From Agrypnia vestita (lineage: Eukaryota > Arthropoda > Insecta > Trichoptera > Phryganeidae), in the NCBI GenBank assembly GCA_016648135.1, contig JADDOH010002062.1:1-64000 (forward strand): a stretch of 64,000 nt of DNA, written 5' to 3'. Shown here piece after piece: positions 11,860 to 23,778 of this stretch. The stretch's first letter is position 1, and every line of letters starts with the position of its first letter. Below the pieces are notes generated by a model. It had not been told where the DNA came from and searched no databases. It saw only the letters and a program-made list of their open reading frames with translations. The position numbers and the translations under genes are program-made.

Positions 11860-14800
11860 AACGTTTAAGTTTTTTCATTGGAAAACCTGCAAATTCTAAG
11901 TGTGAATAAATCAAGATCTCTACTGCAATACGAATTTATTTTCATGAAATTCCCAAAAATGCATAAATTATCACTAACGGTTTATTTATATGGGATCCAA
12001 ATATATTTCTTTACCATTTCAATATTGCGGAAATGGAAAAAGGAGAGCGTTTATGTACCACAAAAGCGATGAAATATGCGATATTTATCAACAGAAAATG
12101 GGATATTTGTTTGAAAAACATTCCAGTATATTCGCGCTGTTTGTTTCACGCACACATCGATATTAAAATTACATTTGGCCTCCCGAAATAGCGGAGAGCT
12201 ATTTCATTTCGTTCGTCGCAGTTTGGAAATCAATATTTCAAATAATAAACATTTGCACGTGGAATTAACAAAATCACTGGATTAAATTCCGTGCACATTC
12301 CGTGGCAGAGTAATATTCGTTTGACATTCATATTTAAATTCATGTACCTATACTTTATTATTTTTACTTGCATAGAGCTTAATTTACATAGAATTAATTA
12401 AATTAAGTTGTATTGCTTCTTAGGCTTTTGTCGTGTGAAAAAATTGCAGAAATAAACACTCTTTGCAATCTTTTGCAATCGTCAATTTAATATTCAAATA
12501 ATACCTCTCAATATGATAATCATGCCAAAAAATATGTCAAATTACGTTTCCTCTCTTTGAAAAACATACATGAGTAAACCAAATACGCCCACAAACCTGT
12601 GATAGACTATTTATCCTCTTCAACTTCGAAGACAGTCGAAAATCATCCTGTCACAAATTTTCGTAGCGCCTCTTTCTGCAGATATCTTGAGAAGTCTTTG
12701 ATAGTTCTTCCACGTCACAAGTAACACGCGAAAGAATATAAACTGGTGAAAATCCCGGAAAAACACGATTAAAATAGATATTTACTAATCAATTATAAAA
12801 TCCGTTCATTCGATGCGAAAAAATGCACATTCCAGTAGAAGAAAAACGAGAGCAATTATTTTCTTTTTTCTTTTCGTAATTCGGAGGCAAAATTCAAATA
12901 CGTTTCTTCACGCCGACGCGGGCGCAGTCTCGTTTGAACTCCGGGTGCGCAGGCTGACTAACACCATCTAACGTCGAGTTTTAGCCTCACAGAAGCAGCG
13001 TCATTTTTGACATATATTGGAAAAACTCGAAATATGCCTCTAGGAAAGGTTATTATATTTTTTAATAGATATTAAGTTAATTATCATTTTGAGAGGTATA
13101 TACATTTGTCAATTATATCACCTTACCAGGCCGTGTTAAGATGTGATGGAAAAGGTACAAATTATATTTTTTTATATAGAAATGAATGTAAGGTTTCCTG
13201 GATTACACAAGAGTAAATTAATTGGATTATTGTCCAATAACACAAGTCTATTTTGAGCACGAATGACATCACACTATTCTATTAATGTTTCGTTTGATTA
13301 ATAAGATTGAATATAGAACTTTTACAAATGATTGGTATTCTTATTGATTTTTAAAATTATTATTAAAGATTAAAAATACGTTAACTCCCGAAGAATACAC
13401 ATAAGTTTACAACAAATATCAGCGGCGTGCTTTCAAATAATCTGTATTAAATCAAATATTTTTATGAAATAAATTGTTATTCGTATTTTAATATATTTTA
13501 ATTTACTGTCAGTTACTTTATAAACTGGCTGTACGCACCGAATAGCCCTGATGATGGACCCTGCAATGGGATACGAAATGTCTGCCAAAAAAGGTCGTAA
13601 AAATATGGCACAATACTCATACTCGTTTTCCAATTAGGTTCTATACCAATGATATGAAAATATATTAGTTTTTTTTTAGAAATATACATATCAGGAATGG
13701 TTGCCTTTTTTCAACATTCAATTATTCATTCTAAAAATATACAAAATTTATTTATTGATAAACGCTCATATGAGCTTTTACATACACATATGCAACATTT
13801 ACAATTTACGTAAGTATAGTTACATAATCTATTCGTAAACAAATCAAAATACAGTACGGCTTCTGAGAGTAATGCCAAACAAAACAAGTTGTTTCCTCGC
13901 TTTGTAGAGATTTTTAATTGGCGAATTCCTATAATAGTTTGTTTACAATGCAGTATCATGAAACAGTGCATAAACTTGATTTTTCAACGTATTTGGAACG
14001 TTATTAGATCATTCAAATCGAGAATGTTTAGCTCACCATTAATTATTTTGTAAAAAAAAAACATTAAATCGTTCGATATTCTTCTACTCGTTAGGTTATA
14101 TAAAGTAAGCTCATTAAAAAAAACGTAATTGATTTGTTCAATGGGTAAAAAAAAATTATTATTACTGCAAAATAGATTTTTTTAATTACGAACAGAGCAA
14201 AATCGAAATGTTAAAGTAAATAATAATCCAATTAATTTTTATTTGCTTTATAATCGAACAAAAAAACACAGCACGCATATATTTCGAATCCGTTCACTAG
14301 GAAACTGCACATGTTGAGCTAGGAATATAAAATACACAATGATGAATAAGTACAACATCTAGCTTAATGCATTAGGTATTTGAATATATTATGTGTGTTT
14401 TTGATTGAATTGAATTATATTAATAGAAAGTTTACAAGTTTGAGCCTCGGACTTGCCGGTAAAGGTCGGGTGGGTATGGTTGGTCGTTCTGCTCTGCGTA
14501 TAAAATACAATACACAATGACAGGTCACTCTTAATAACTATCTACTGACCTTTACGCTATCTTTGAGACAAATGTTTCATTCGTATCTCTGCATTGTAAG
14601 AAAGACTTCGTCTTTCAAGATAATTCTGTCGTTAATTAATAAATTTGGTCCAAAATAGAAATTATGTTGCGTGCACGTTTTATAGAGTTGTATACATACT
14701 CCATGTTGTCGAAACTAGGAAAAAATATGACCAAAGTTAAATTCCTGTCTCTCTTGAGTCGAATATCTCACAAAAATATAAGTGGATACGGAATCTAAGT
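11860..14800. other. AT-rich stretch with one GC patch, no gene recognised
   Basis: A GC-rich patch at 12905-12965 has no recognisable coding or tRNA content. A short motif near 13545-13600 (CCCTGATGATGGACCCTGCA and ACGAAATGTCTGCC) recurs in inverted orientation near 44280-44335. Otherwise nothing was found. Confidence 0.5.
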
Positions 14801-14814
14801 ATTTGTGTATATTA

Positions 14815-15715
14815 GAATATGTCACTTTTTTCAGCTTGCGAATTTTCCAAAAATTAAAAATATTTAAATATTTTACTTTTATGTAATTTAACATTTTTCA
14901 TTAAAACTTGTATTTTTGGCTTGCTCAACGGCCTCGCAATATAGAGATATCAGAAAGATATATCTGTTTTAGGTATTGACGCATTGCATTTGTAATTAAA
15001 TGCTATTGTACTAATATTAACATATTCATCTTTAGAATTATACCATATATAAATTCATTTTGACAGTTTGATAGCGTTTAATGCCTACCCTCGTTCGGGC
15101 AATAACAGCTTGTTTTGTTAGTAATTAAAATTTTCTGCAAATTTTTATTTTGTAACGAATATATGTAATCTGATAAAAATAAAATAAAAGACAACAACAC
15201 TTTGTCACCGCTGAAAAATCATCAAAACCCAACATTTTCAGAATACGTGGCTCGTTTGAGCGAGTCAAACGTATACTGAAATCGCAAGTTCTTTTGCATT
15301 TCCTTGTAGCTACAAACGCATTGCAACTCTTGATAATTATTTCATAGTTCAAAAATAATTTATTTATTTTGAATTGAAAACAGATGAGATGAGAGCAAAC
15401 TTCAACATGTAGGCAATGTTGTAGGCAAGGTTTTGAGGTAACCAAGGTTTACAAACAGGTCGCTAGTAACCAAATGTAAAAACAAAAATTTATTTTCCAT
15501 ATTAAATTTTGATTTATTAACTATTGATTGATAAATAAGTGAATATATTCATGTATTGTTATGTGTGAAAAATTTGAGCTCGATTGGACATTGCGAAGAC
15601 GGTGAAATATTGATTATAAGATTCCATCCAGACAGACAAACAGGTGAAGCTAATAAGTATGGCAAAATATTCTTTATTTTCGCCATACACAGTAACTCAC
15701 CCTAGAGGTTTTTTT
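14815..15715 (+). mobile_element. Repeat family W, copy interrupted by other repeat sequence
   Basis: It matches 24318-24775 along its length: TTTTTTCAGCTT at the start, AATTAAATGCTATTGTACTA in the middle, TCGTTCGGGCAA, GAATACGTGGCTCGTTTGAG and TTCGCCATACACAGT at the end. About 400 bp near 15280-15670, including a GACAGACAAACAGG LINE-type tail, is absent from the other copy and is likely a later insertion. Confidence 0.6.
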
Positions 15716-16297
15716 AATGAAATTTTTAGATATTATTATAAAGTTATGCGACTATGCCTAAAGCGTCATTTAAATGTAACAGCTGTTTTGACTTTTTAAG
15801 CATCTCAAACAGTTAATATTTAACATTTTAACATTTTCAAACCACGTACAAACGACTCATATATATGAATTTTGTTACCCCTTTTCCTATGGGTAATTAG
15901 ATGGTTTCGGTGAAGCCGGTGTATAAGGATTATTTTTTCTTCAATTTATTTGCATTACAATTTCCCTATTTAAGAACAAAATAACACCGTTTACTGATTA
16001 TTGTTTATTTTAGGTTAAGTTTAAATGTCATTTTTATATTATTGTTATCTTTCGGTCGTTCGTTAATTTCTAGTTGTTCAAATTGAGTATAAAACCTTTA
16101 GTTTCTGTATGCAAAGGCTTGTTAATACCGAGCAGGACATAGTTTTCCTATAATAGATGGACTGCAAATATCGACTAAAATTTTTATTTTTATAACGACA
16201 CGTGCATTCGGTGAATCCAGTTGAAAAAAACCTAGTGCATATCGAGACAATGAAATGGAAAATGCGAATAAAAGAGATATAATGGTGGGCATCTCAC

Positions 16298-16462
16298 CCG
16301 GAAGTTGCCACAGAGGCAGGCGGCCACCTGCCCCCCCTCGGCCAGCAGCAGCAGGTGGTCCAGCTGCTCCAGCGGCAGCAGCGCGGCCTGGCACTGGCAG
16401 CCCCCGTCTCCGCACACCGTCACGCAGTGCCTGTCGTGGGACACGCGCCCCAGGGACTGGAT
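16298..16462 (-). CDS. SOL-1-like CUB protein, exon E5 (cysteine-rich part of second CUB-like domain)
   Basis: This 165-bp exon is exactly 55 codons, phase 0 at both ends. The acceptor is GTCCTCAG and the donor is CCGG|GTGAGA, a strong 5' splice site. It reads IQSLGRVSHDRHCVTVCGDG, GCQCQAALLPLEQ, LDHLLLLAEGG and VAACLCGNFR. Six cysteines in 55 residues (C-x3-C-x4-C-x-C near the start, C-x-C near the end) point to an extracellular disulfide-rich domain. The protein must continue, but I found no convincing next exon between 1 and 16297, so the next intron is probably longer than 16 kb. The opposite strand is also open here, a side effect of GC-rich codons. Confidence 0.8.
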
Positions 16463-16599
16463 CTGAGGACGTGAACACTATTAACTACCTAAGCTTACAT
16501 TATACACAAAGCGATATCCAAACATCCAAAAATAATAACTAATTTTCATTGTCATTTATTGCGCATCAACTTTATTTGATGCCGGCTGTATGCACCCGA

Positions 16600-16830
16600 C
16601 GAGGCACCAAGAGACAGGCCGAGAGAGAATGTGTAGAGCTCTTTTCATTTAAAAAAGACAATCGAATTAGTATGTGTCAGACGTGCGTACGAGACACGCT
16701 ATTTCCTTGTGTTGGTGTTTATACCCGTAAACACCCACACAACGTAACAATGTGCGTTATACGCACAGCTTACACGTAGAAAATCGATTGTCTTTCTTAA
16801 ATACCTATACCTGATGCTCTCGTCGCATTT
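16600..16830. repeat. Foldback (long imperfect inverted repeat)
   Basis: AAAAGACAATCGA (about 16652) pairs with TCGATTGTCTTTC (about 16783). An outer GAGAGAGAA block pairs with TTTCTCTCTC near 16830, and an inner GTGTTGGTGTTTA..TAAACACCCACAC hairpin sits at the centre. It lies about 140 bp upstream of exon E5 in transcript order. Probably a MITE. Confidence 0.5.
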
Positions 16831-17306
16831 CTTTCTCTCTCTGATATTCAAGTACGTGCACCTTTAGTTGCCGATCATACCTTGATTTATTGCGGTGCAA
16901 GGTAACTAGTTACCACTCACCATTTTGGTCTCCTCCATGGCTTATTATTTTTTTTATACGGTGTTTTACAGAAAATTATAGTACCTAGGTAATAGATTAA
17001 AGACAAAAAGCAGCAGTAGCCTCTATGTTTATTTCGGTGAATGTCCACAAATGATAAAATGTGTACATGGCGAACCATATCTATGTTCACACATACAACT
17101 GTATGATGTATAGCTGCCATGATATTTACATACAACTGAGACCGTTCACGTGGATGTCAAAATTTCAAAATGGTACCGCGATTGGATTATAGTAGTTGTG
17201 ATCTTGTTACTTTGGATTTCTGATAACAGATAAGAATAATGCCACAGAAGGGTTCCAGAAGCGCATAGTAAGCGTGATTCTATGTTATTTCCGAATTCGA
17301 AACCAG

Positions 17307-17403
17307 CTAAAGTCCAGGCTGCTGAAATATGAAAATATTAGTGTACAAAATGCTCATCAAACCAGTGTATGCATGTGAGACATGGGTACTGACTAAAAAC
17401 AAC
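17307..17403 (+). pseudogene. RTE-type LINE ORF fragment
   Basis: Reads LKSRLLKYENIS, then after a one-base frameshift VYKMLIKPVYACETWVLTKN (17341 onward). The K-x-L-I-K-P-V-x-x-x-C-E-T-W-x-L-T-K block is typical of the region just after the reverse transcriptase domain in RTE-like LINEs. About 100 bp survive; no flanking LINE sequence was recognised. Confidence 0.75.
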
Positions 17404-17409
17404 AAGCGT

Positions 17410-18820
17410 ACCTACACTGGATTTTATTGAAAGAATTTTTTTATTGAATTTGGATGTATTTTATTGAAAGAAAAAATGGCCTATACTTGGATCAGTTCAT
17501 CAAGTGCTTCAAAAATAAGGTTGTGGCAAGTATTTTGATGTCTATTGCTTCGGGAATTAGTTAGAAAGGGCTCGTGGTAGGGTACTGGCAACCGCGCGGT
17601 CAGGTTGACACTTGTCCTGACTCCTATTGGCAGCGGCTACACATTCAAGACTCACTTCCTCATCTAACAGTAACTTCGCGAGAGTGTTTGCGCATATATC
17701 CGCGCGCAAAAATATACAAAATAGTTATTTGCAACTTCGTTTAGACTCACAAAGTAGACGCAAGCACAAAATAACGTTAAACACTAAAAGTTACATAGAT
17801 ATTTATTAAATATAAATAATCCGGGAAGTAGCAACGAACTGTTATTTGAAGGAAATCAGAACATGAGACAATTTATATCGTCAGTGGAAGGTTTGACGAA
17901 GGTAGAAATCAATTAATCTGCTACCCCATAAGCTCTTTATTTTGTATAATGAGAAAAGCGTAAAATAATCTTCGATAATCCTATTGGTCATGGTTCGGTA
18001 ATCACAGAAGTCATTACTGATCAAACAGAGTACTTAGAATGGAGTCATATATTTCAGAGAAATAAAATAAATACGTTTCTAATTCAAAAATTTTCTTTAT
18101 ACTCGATCAAATTTTTTTTCCAACAAACAAGTTTTCTAAAACATCAAAATTGCTGTTTTGTTTTCTAGTTTTAAACAGAAGATTATTGTAATTTTAAAAT
18201 GAAAAAACAAATTGACGAAAATGTTAAAATCCTGTTATTCCAAGATTGCTAAATGCCAAGAAGCAGGGAAAAGGAAGAATCTCTTCTGAAAGACAAAAGC
18301 CTGATCACCCTTTGGAGGGTAATAAAATATTACACCGACTCATATCATACACCCTTTGTGCTCTGTAATTGAGGTCTGGATACTAAAGAAGTTGCCATTA
18401 ATAAGCTGAAGGCCATTATTTGAGGTGTGGCTGTACCCACGTGAGCTAAGGATCCATCGGGATCTCCTGGGGTTGAACCACATTATCTACCTAAAGATAC
18501 TAATGGGTCGAGAGAATTATTATTATTATTATTAGAAACAAACGAACAAAACGAAGGAGTTAAAAATTGAAATAATTTTCAGGCGTATGTTAGTGTAATG
18601 TTGATAATTCTGAAGGATCTCATACACACATATTAAGGATATTGCTTTAAAAAATCTCCATAAATATAGATAACTCATTACCAATGGTGACATCTGTACT
18701 GGTTTATGTAAATGACAAATTTTAACCACAGGTGGCGGTAGTAAAATACATCTCACATATGAAATGTATGCAAATTAAACATAAACATAATTTACAAAAA
18801 ATTGATAGAAGTTATAATCT
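17410..18820. other. Intron sequence, no gene recognised
   Basis: Part of the E4-E5 intron. It includes a short ATT run near 18519-18535 and a patch near 18430-18480 with SINE-like composition but no clear A or B box. Confidence 0.5.
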
Positions 18821-18825
18821 ATCTA

Positions 18826-18930
18826 TCATAGGTGAAATTGGTGAACGTTACATTGTTTAAAGTGAGCCCTATAAACATACAAAAAGACATAAAAAGGTAG
18901 CTTCGTCTCTATTAGATATCTATAACATAT
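18826..18930 (+). repeat. Repeat family Y, partial copy
   Basis: Contains GTGAAATTGGTGAACGTTAC and ATTGTTTAAAGTGA, then AGCTTCGTCTCTAT and AGATATC, matching the family at 23972-24135, 36628-36790, 42270-42430 and 56590-57030. The central part is missing. Confidence 0.6.
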
Positions 18931-19152
18931 CTTGATAAACGAAAGAAAGGTGCAATCAAAAGACACATTCACCGCTATGAGAAATATGATCTATTATGGG
19001 AGGGAACGTTACGAGGCAGCTGAAGAATAAGTAGAAAAGTAACATATAAAAACCAAGTTTTTATTATAATCCCTTTCTTTGTAAAATATAACAACAATTA
19101 AAGATGAATTAAAACATATAACATAACACTAAAGTTACAGTAATTTAATATA

Positions 19153-20438
19153 TTAGGTCCTTACATATGAAATTGGCGTTTAGTATGGGAGGAACATAAA
19201 GCCGATTTTTTTTAATTATAATATATTTATTTAATCAAAGTATGTACCATTGTTATCTATGCACTTTTGCCATCTCATAGGTAGTTCATCGATCCCTTTA
19301 CTAAAAAAACCATTCGGACGGGAATCAATAAAATCTTTGAAGGCGGTTTGGACTGCCCCATCGGAGTTGAATTTTTTCCTTTGCAAGAAGTTATCCAAAT
19401 TTCGAAAAAAATGGTAATCTGTTGGGGCAAGGTCCGGAGAGTACGGTGGATGTCTTAGACATTCCAATTGAAGCTCCTCTAATTTGGTAGCCGTCTGTTG
19501 TGCAGTGTGTGGTCTAGCGTTATCATGAAGCAGCAGTGGCCTAGAGCGATTAACCAGCCTCGGTTGTTTAGCAGCTAGCTTTTCCATCATGGTTTGCAGT
19601 TGCTGACAATAGACATCTGCCGTAATCGTCTGGCCAGATTTAAGAAAGCTGTAGTGAACGACACCAGCACTAGTCCACCAAACGCTCACAAGTAACTTTT
19701 TTGGAGTCAATTTTCGCTTGGGGCATGGTTTGGCTGGTTCGGCAGGGTTCAGCCATTGCGATGAGCGCTTCCGATTATCGTACAGGATCCACTTTTCATC
19801 ACAGGTAATGATTCGATTTAAAATCCCTTCATTATTGTGCCGGTTGAGTAATGCAACGCAGCAGTCAACGCGCGTTTGTTGATTTGCTTCACTCAATTCG
19901 TGAGGTACCCACCTTTCAAGCTTTTTCACCTTACTAATTTGCTTCAAGTGGATTAAAACAGTTTTATCACTAACACCGCAGCCTGCAGCTAACTCGGATG
20001 TGGTTTGCGATGGATCCGCTTCCACAATAGCCTTCAATTCTTCATTATCAACTTTGGTCTCCGGCCGTCCACGGGGCTTGTTCTGCAGGTCGAAATTTCC
20101 AGAACGAAAACGGTGGAACCAAAAACGCACTGTGTTTTCTTTTGCGGCACCGTCGCCATACACATCATTAATCCTTCGAGCCGTTTCTGCAGCACTGATG
20201 CCACGGTGGAACTCGTACTCGTAAATAACGCGATATTTCAAGTTTTTCATTTTGTAAACTGAGTAACGCGAAGAAAAAAACAATTGAGGAAAAAACAAAT
20301 GAATTATAATTTTCAAAACACAAATACATGAGTAAATAGCTATATAAATTTGGATTTGGAATTCCTAACCAAAGAGAAGATATTTGAGATCAAATTTGCC
20401 AGTACGGCAAAACGCCAATTTCATATGTAAGGACCTAA
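19153..20438 (-). mobile_element. Full-length mariner transposon with perfect 29-bp TIRs
   Basis: Two identical 29-bp terminal inverted repeats (starting TTAGGTCCTTACATATG) occupy 19153-19181 and 20410-20438. They are flanked by the TA target-site duplication at 19151-19152 and 20439-20440. The element is 1286 bp, the normal size for mariner, and holds one uninterrupted transposase gene on the minus strand, the same orientation as the host gene whose E4-E5 intron it occupies. Perfect TIRs, intact TA duplication and an open gene indicate recent insertion. The TTAGGT ends and protein style suggest the cecropia group (the group of Hsmar1); this is by eye. Confidence 0.97.
19231..20250 (-). CDS. 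Mariner transposase, DD34D, apparently intact
   Basis: The enzyme cuts and re-inserts the surrounding mariner element at TA sites. From the methionine at 20250 the protein has 339 residues, close to the family norm; an upstream in-frame start would add 22 residues that do not look like transposase. N-terminal helix-turn-helix DNA-binding region (EFHRGISAAETARRIND and a second HTH around SELAAGCGVSDKT) with the GRP linker (KPRGRPE), then the WVPHEL linker motif. Catalytic triad: D in TCDEKW, D in LLHDNARPH, and D in YSPDLAPTDYHFF. There are 34 residues between the second and third Asp, the DD34D signature. The C-terminus is MRWQKCIDNNGTYFD. No stop or frameshift is present, so it is potentially functional. 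Confidence 0.96.
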   Translation of the reverse strand: MKNLKYRVIYEYEFHRGISAAETARRINDVYGDGAAKENTVRFWFHRFRSGNFDLQNKPRGRPETKVDNEELKAIVEADPSQTTSELAAGCGVSDKTVLIHLKQISKVKKLERWVPHELSEANQQTRVDCCVALLNRHNNEGILNRIITCDEKWILYDNRKRSSQWLNPAEPAKPCPKRKLTPKKLLVSVWWTSAGVVHYSFLKSGQTITADVYCQQLQTMMEKLAAKQPRLVNRSRPLLLHDNARPHTAQQTATKLEELQLECLRHPPYSPDLAPTDYHFFRNLDNFLQRKKFNSDGAVQTAFKDFIDSRPNGFFSKGIDELPMRWQKCIDNNGTYFD

Positions 20439-20444
20439 TATTTC

Positions 20445-22380
20445 TAAAATGTCAGATGTTTTGAGATTTGATAAGACACTTCATGCTTTGAAGATTAAAT
20501 TCTAAAAAAAATTGTCAGTCAATTTAGATTTTCGACATCCGTACTGAGTACCTATTATGCATACCGACGGAGTAATTCAAATTTAGAAAATGTTTCGCGA
20601 CGTTATCGGGCCGCCACACTGTGATATATTCCAAATCTAGCGGAACTTAATACAATGTATACTATTTTAATTTTTATCTCCGGATGCACCAAATAGATTT
20701 TTATGAAACTTTTCCTGAATGTTTAGAAATATATTCTTTATATGTACACATAACTGAAATCTATTCAAATTCATATAGTTTCATGTAAGAAAAAAAAAAC
20801 AAAAGTCGGTTCATTCGACTTATATTTGCACTAATTGAGCTTGTTTTATATACAACATGTCACGTAATTAACGCAAACCCTGAAAGCACTTTGTTAAGAA
20901 TCGGCTATTGGTCTAAAATGTTCAAGCAACCATGACCTAATATCAATGGTTATGGAGATATGCAATATCAAAGTTTGCATTTTTTTTTCAATATTTCTGA
21001 CTTATTTTTTGCAAAAAGTTGAACTATCATTACAGTAACTTATATCGATTATGAAAAATTCATTTGCTTCGATACAACTTCAATAAAATGATAAAATCCT
21101 TGTAAAAAAGAACTTTTTTCAATTTTTGTAATTAATCGAATCATGCGAAGGGTGGAACTCTGTTTTCGCTTTCTCTACAAGATGGTAAGCTGGATAAATA
21201 TTTAAATTTTTACCCCTCGACTGTTGTCTCAGTGTGTTATACTGGTGGCTACTCAATTTGGCATTAACCATAAGTGTCAAGGCAGCTTCTAGAGAGAGTT
21301 GGCTCTGGTGCTCCAAATTATTTTTTATTTTTTATTTGAGTAGCTCAGTAAGGAGACTTAGCAGCTACCTCTTTCATTAGATTGGCTGCATCCCTTTTCC
21401 CGGATGATCTCAGACTAACTTCAGACTAACTGGCGACCGTTAATTCTTCTTGAGTTTTTGTAGAAACTAGATCTATGATTTTTCTCTTTTGGATTTTCGA
21501 AATATAATACATTTTCGAATGACTTTCAAGGCCTATCTGATCTTGTACAATCTCGTAAACCTGCTGAACTTGAGGATGGAAGTAGGTCGAGAAACTAAGA
21601 AGGCAATGATACTATATCTTTAAACCACCCATCATGTTCAGCCAAAAATTTCAATAATTTTCTACAGTTTTTCTCCAACTTCGCATCTATTTTTGCGCTA
21701 AGACTACTAATGTACATTTTTAGTTGTCAAGGCGTGCTTTTCGAATCAACCTGGTTGTGTTTTTGTATTATAAAATTCTAAATGCACCTGTTTTGATCCT
21801 TTTTTTTCCACTTAAAAGCCATACTTCAAATATTTATCTTTTCATTATTGTAGGTACTCCTAAAGGAAATTAAAAAATATTGTATGAGTGTCGAAAACAC
21901 GTGCAGCCAAATTTGATGAAATCTTACAGAATATAAACCGAAGCAGTAAATAAAATTATTTTCTCGTCGGGTACCCATGGATATTTTTTGTAAAACCAAA
22001 GCAAAGTCACACTTCTTCAAAAATATTATAATTTTGACATGTACAAGTAAATGGCTTTGTATCTGGCAATTAAATATATATATATATATTGTAATACAGT
22101 TTACTTTTTAAAGTAGCCATAGACGTGAAGATAAAATATATGTATGTATTAGTAACTGTATTTCGAAATAAATTCACTATATTCTTGATCACAATGAATC
22201 AAATTAACGAACAAAGTTACTGTCAGAATGACGGCCTATGTAAGTGTCACTTTGCCAGGTTGCCATATGAAAACCGGTGCTGTTATTTAGCAAATAATTA
22301 TCAAAACATATAGTCTAGGTAATTAGCTATTGTGTATATTTTACTAATTTTTTTTGCTTGCTTTTTAATTTTTGAATAAA
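20445..22380. other. Intron sequence, no gene recognised
   Basis: AT-rich part of the E4-E5 intron with a short TA run near 22075-22088. No element ends or coding sequence were identified. Confidence 0.5.
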
Positions 22381-22384
22381 GTTC

Positions 22385-22690
22385 CACTAGATTGCGAATA
22401 TATTACAGTGTGGCGCCGTAATCAAACTTTTCTAATGATTCCAATTCGAAAAAACCAATAAAATTTCTAAAAAACACAAATTATACTATAATTATTAATT
22501 TTTTTAACGAAAATTTGATAGATCTTCTTGATCGTCACCACGAGTCTACTCGCCAAGTTTCAGCTCGATTGGATAACGGGAAAAGAGTCAAAAATTGATC
22601 CAAAGTTTTTGTTGACGGCAAGCAAGCAGACGCCACGAGTTAATATGAAGGGAGTAAAAATAGATTATACACAATCTCAAATGGTGGTTA
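22385..22690 (+). repeat. Repeat family Z, copy 1
   Basis: Contains TTATACTATAATTATTAATT, GATCGTCACCACGAGTCTAC and TTTCAGCTCGATTGGATAAC, then GCCACGAGTTAATATGAAGG. The same ordered blocks occur at 47215-47530 (+) and in inverse at 48170-48520. The open frame here is a by-product of the repeat. Confidence 0.7.
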
Positions 22691-23071
22691 GTGTATTCAA
22701 AATGCCGGTGATCTTATGCATTTTACACAGTATAAATCAGCATATCGACAACTTGTTGAACTTCGTAATAAAAAGTATATCACAAAACCAAATTCAGTAC
22801 CAGAAAACATCACAAGGATGGTGAGTTGTGAAATACATATTTAATATAGATACGTTATTTATTTAAAAAAAAATGTCGTATTTAAATAAAATTTGTGAAA
22901 CATCCGCAAAAAATGGAATTTGCCAACGAAAATGTCGGTAAAGAACGTCGCTAAATTCCATCTTCCTTTTATAATAGAATTGCGAAGCGGAATTTGATCG
23001 AGCATCGAAAAACACGCACAAACGCATTTAAAATCCGCGTCGAGTTTGATTGATAAACATTTTTTGAGTAC

Positions 23072-23253
23072 CGTAATTGTAACGCTCTGGTTGGCCGCCG
23101 GGACGAAGTGGTGGCGGCAGCGCAGGGGGCCGTCCACGTTCCAGAAGAGGGGCGCAGCCGCGGGGCTGGCGAGCAGGCCGCCCGGCGCGCTGCTGGCCCC
23201 GTAGTACTGCGCCTCGCACAGCCCCCCGGGCTGCAGGGTCCCCGACACTTGCT
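23072..23253 (-). CDS. SOL-1-like CUB protein, exon E4 (start of second CUB-like domain)
   Basis: This 182-bp exon is 2 nt and 60 codons. The acceptor is TTTGGTTTCAG and the donor is TTACG|GTACTC. It starts EQVSGTLQPGGLCEAQYYG, passes an Ala/Gly/Pro-rich stretch, and ends APLFWNVDGPLRCRHHF then VPAANQSVTIT. Two cysteines, the FWN motif and the N-Q-S sequon (possible N-glycosylation) are visible. The frame joins E3 with FHD-EQ and E5 with SVTIT-IQSLG. GC is very high for the window, which suggests strong codon bias in conserved exons rather than foreign origin, since E1, E2, E3 and E5 share it. Overlapping open frames in this GC-rich stretch do not match the splice sites. Confidence 0.82.
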
Positions 23254-23259
23254 CTGAAA

Positions 23260-23770
23260 CCAAATTAATGCGCCGTTATTCACGCGATGAAACCGGCTCG
23301 GCTCGGATGCCCTAGTGGGCTTTTACAGTACGAGCAAATTAAAAAGATTTTTATATACCTAACGTATAACACATTTTACGGTAAATTATTAAAGAATAAT
23401 AATATAAATTAAACATATTTAAGATAAACGAATGATATGAAATGTAACAAAATGAATGTAAAACAATATGAAATAAATAGTATAAAATAAATTAACAATA
23501 GAAATGAACAATATATATAAACGATGGTTAGTACACAAGCAAACAGTAATAATTAGAAACCTTTATCAAATTAGTAATAGAACAAAATAAAGATAAATAC
23601 ACCAGATAAATAAGATAAGAAGATAAAATAAACCAAAAAATAAATATAAAACATAAAGTAAAAACATATTTAAAAGGGTAATTAACAATTATTAGTAGAC
23701 TTTAAAATAAGTAAATATATATAATTCATGAAGAAAAACACAAGTAAAAGTTTAGTCCATTAAACTGTAA
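23260..23770. other. Intron sequence next to E4, no gene recognised
   Basis: Very AT-rich, A-heavy on the plus strand and therefore T-rich in the transcript just upstream of the E4 acceptor. No repeat family was recognised. Confidence 0.5.
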
Positions 23771-23778
23771 TTAATTCT

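Noticed and set aside
12905..12965. Next exon of the CUB gene
   Set aside because: The minus strand gives only an 18-residue frame with no CUB-like residues and no phase-0 acceptor.
16255..16542. Plus-strand 95-codon open frame (Pro/Ala/Arg-rich)
   Set aside because: Antisense to exon E5; openness follows from GC-rich codons. The minus strand has matching splice sites, phase and cysteine pattern.
20000..20262. Plus-strand open frames in the mariner
   Set aside because: Antisense of the transposase gene.
22528..22824. 98-codon plus-strand frame
   Set aside because: Most of it is family Z repeat sequence found elsewhere without an open frame.
22969..23283. Other minus-strand open frames overlapping E4
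   Set aside because: Arg/Pro/Ser-rich shadows in wrong frames; only the frame with EQVSGTLQPG fits E3 and E5.
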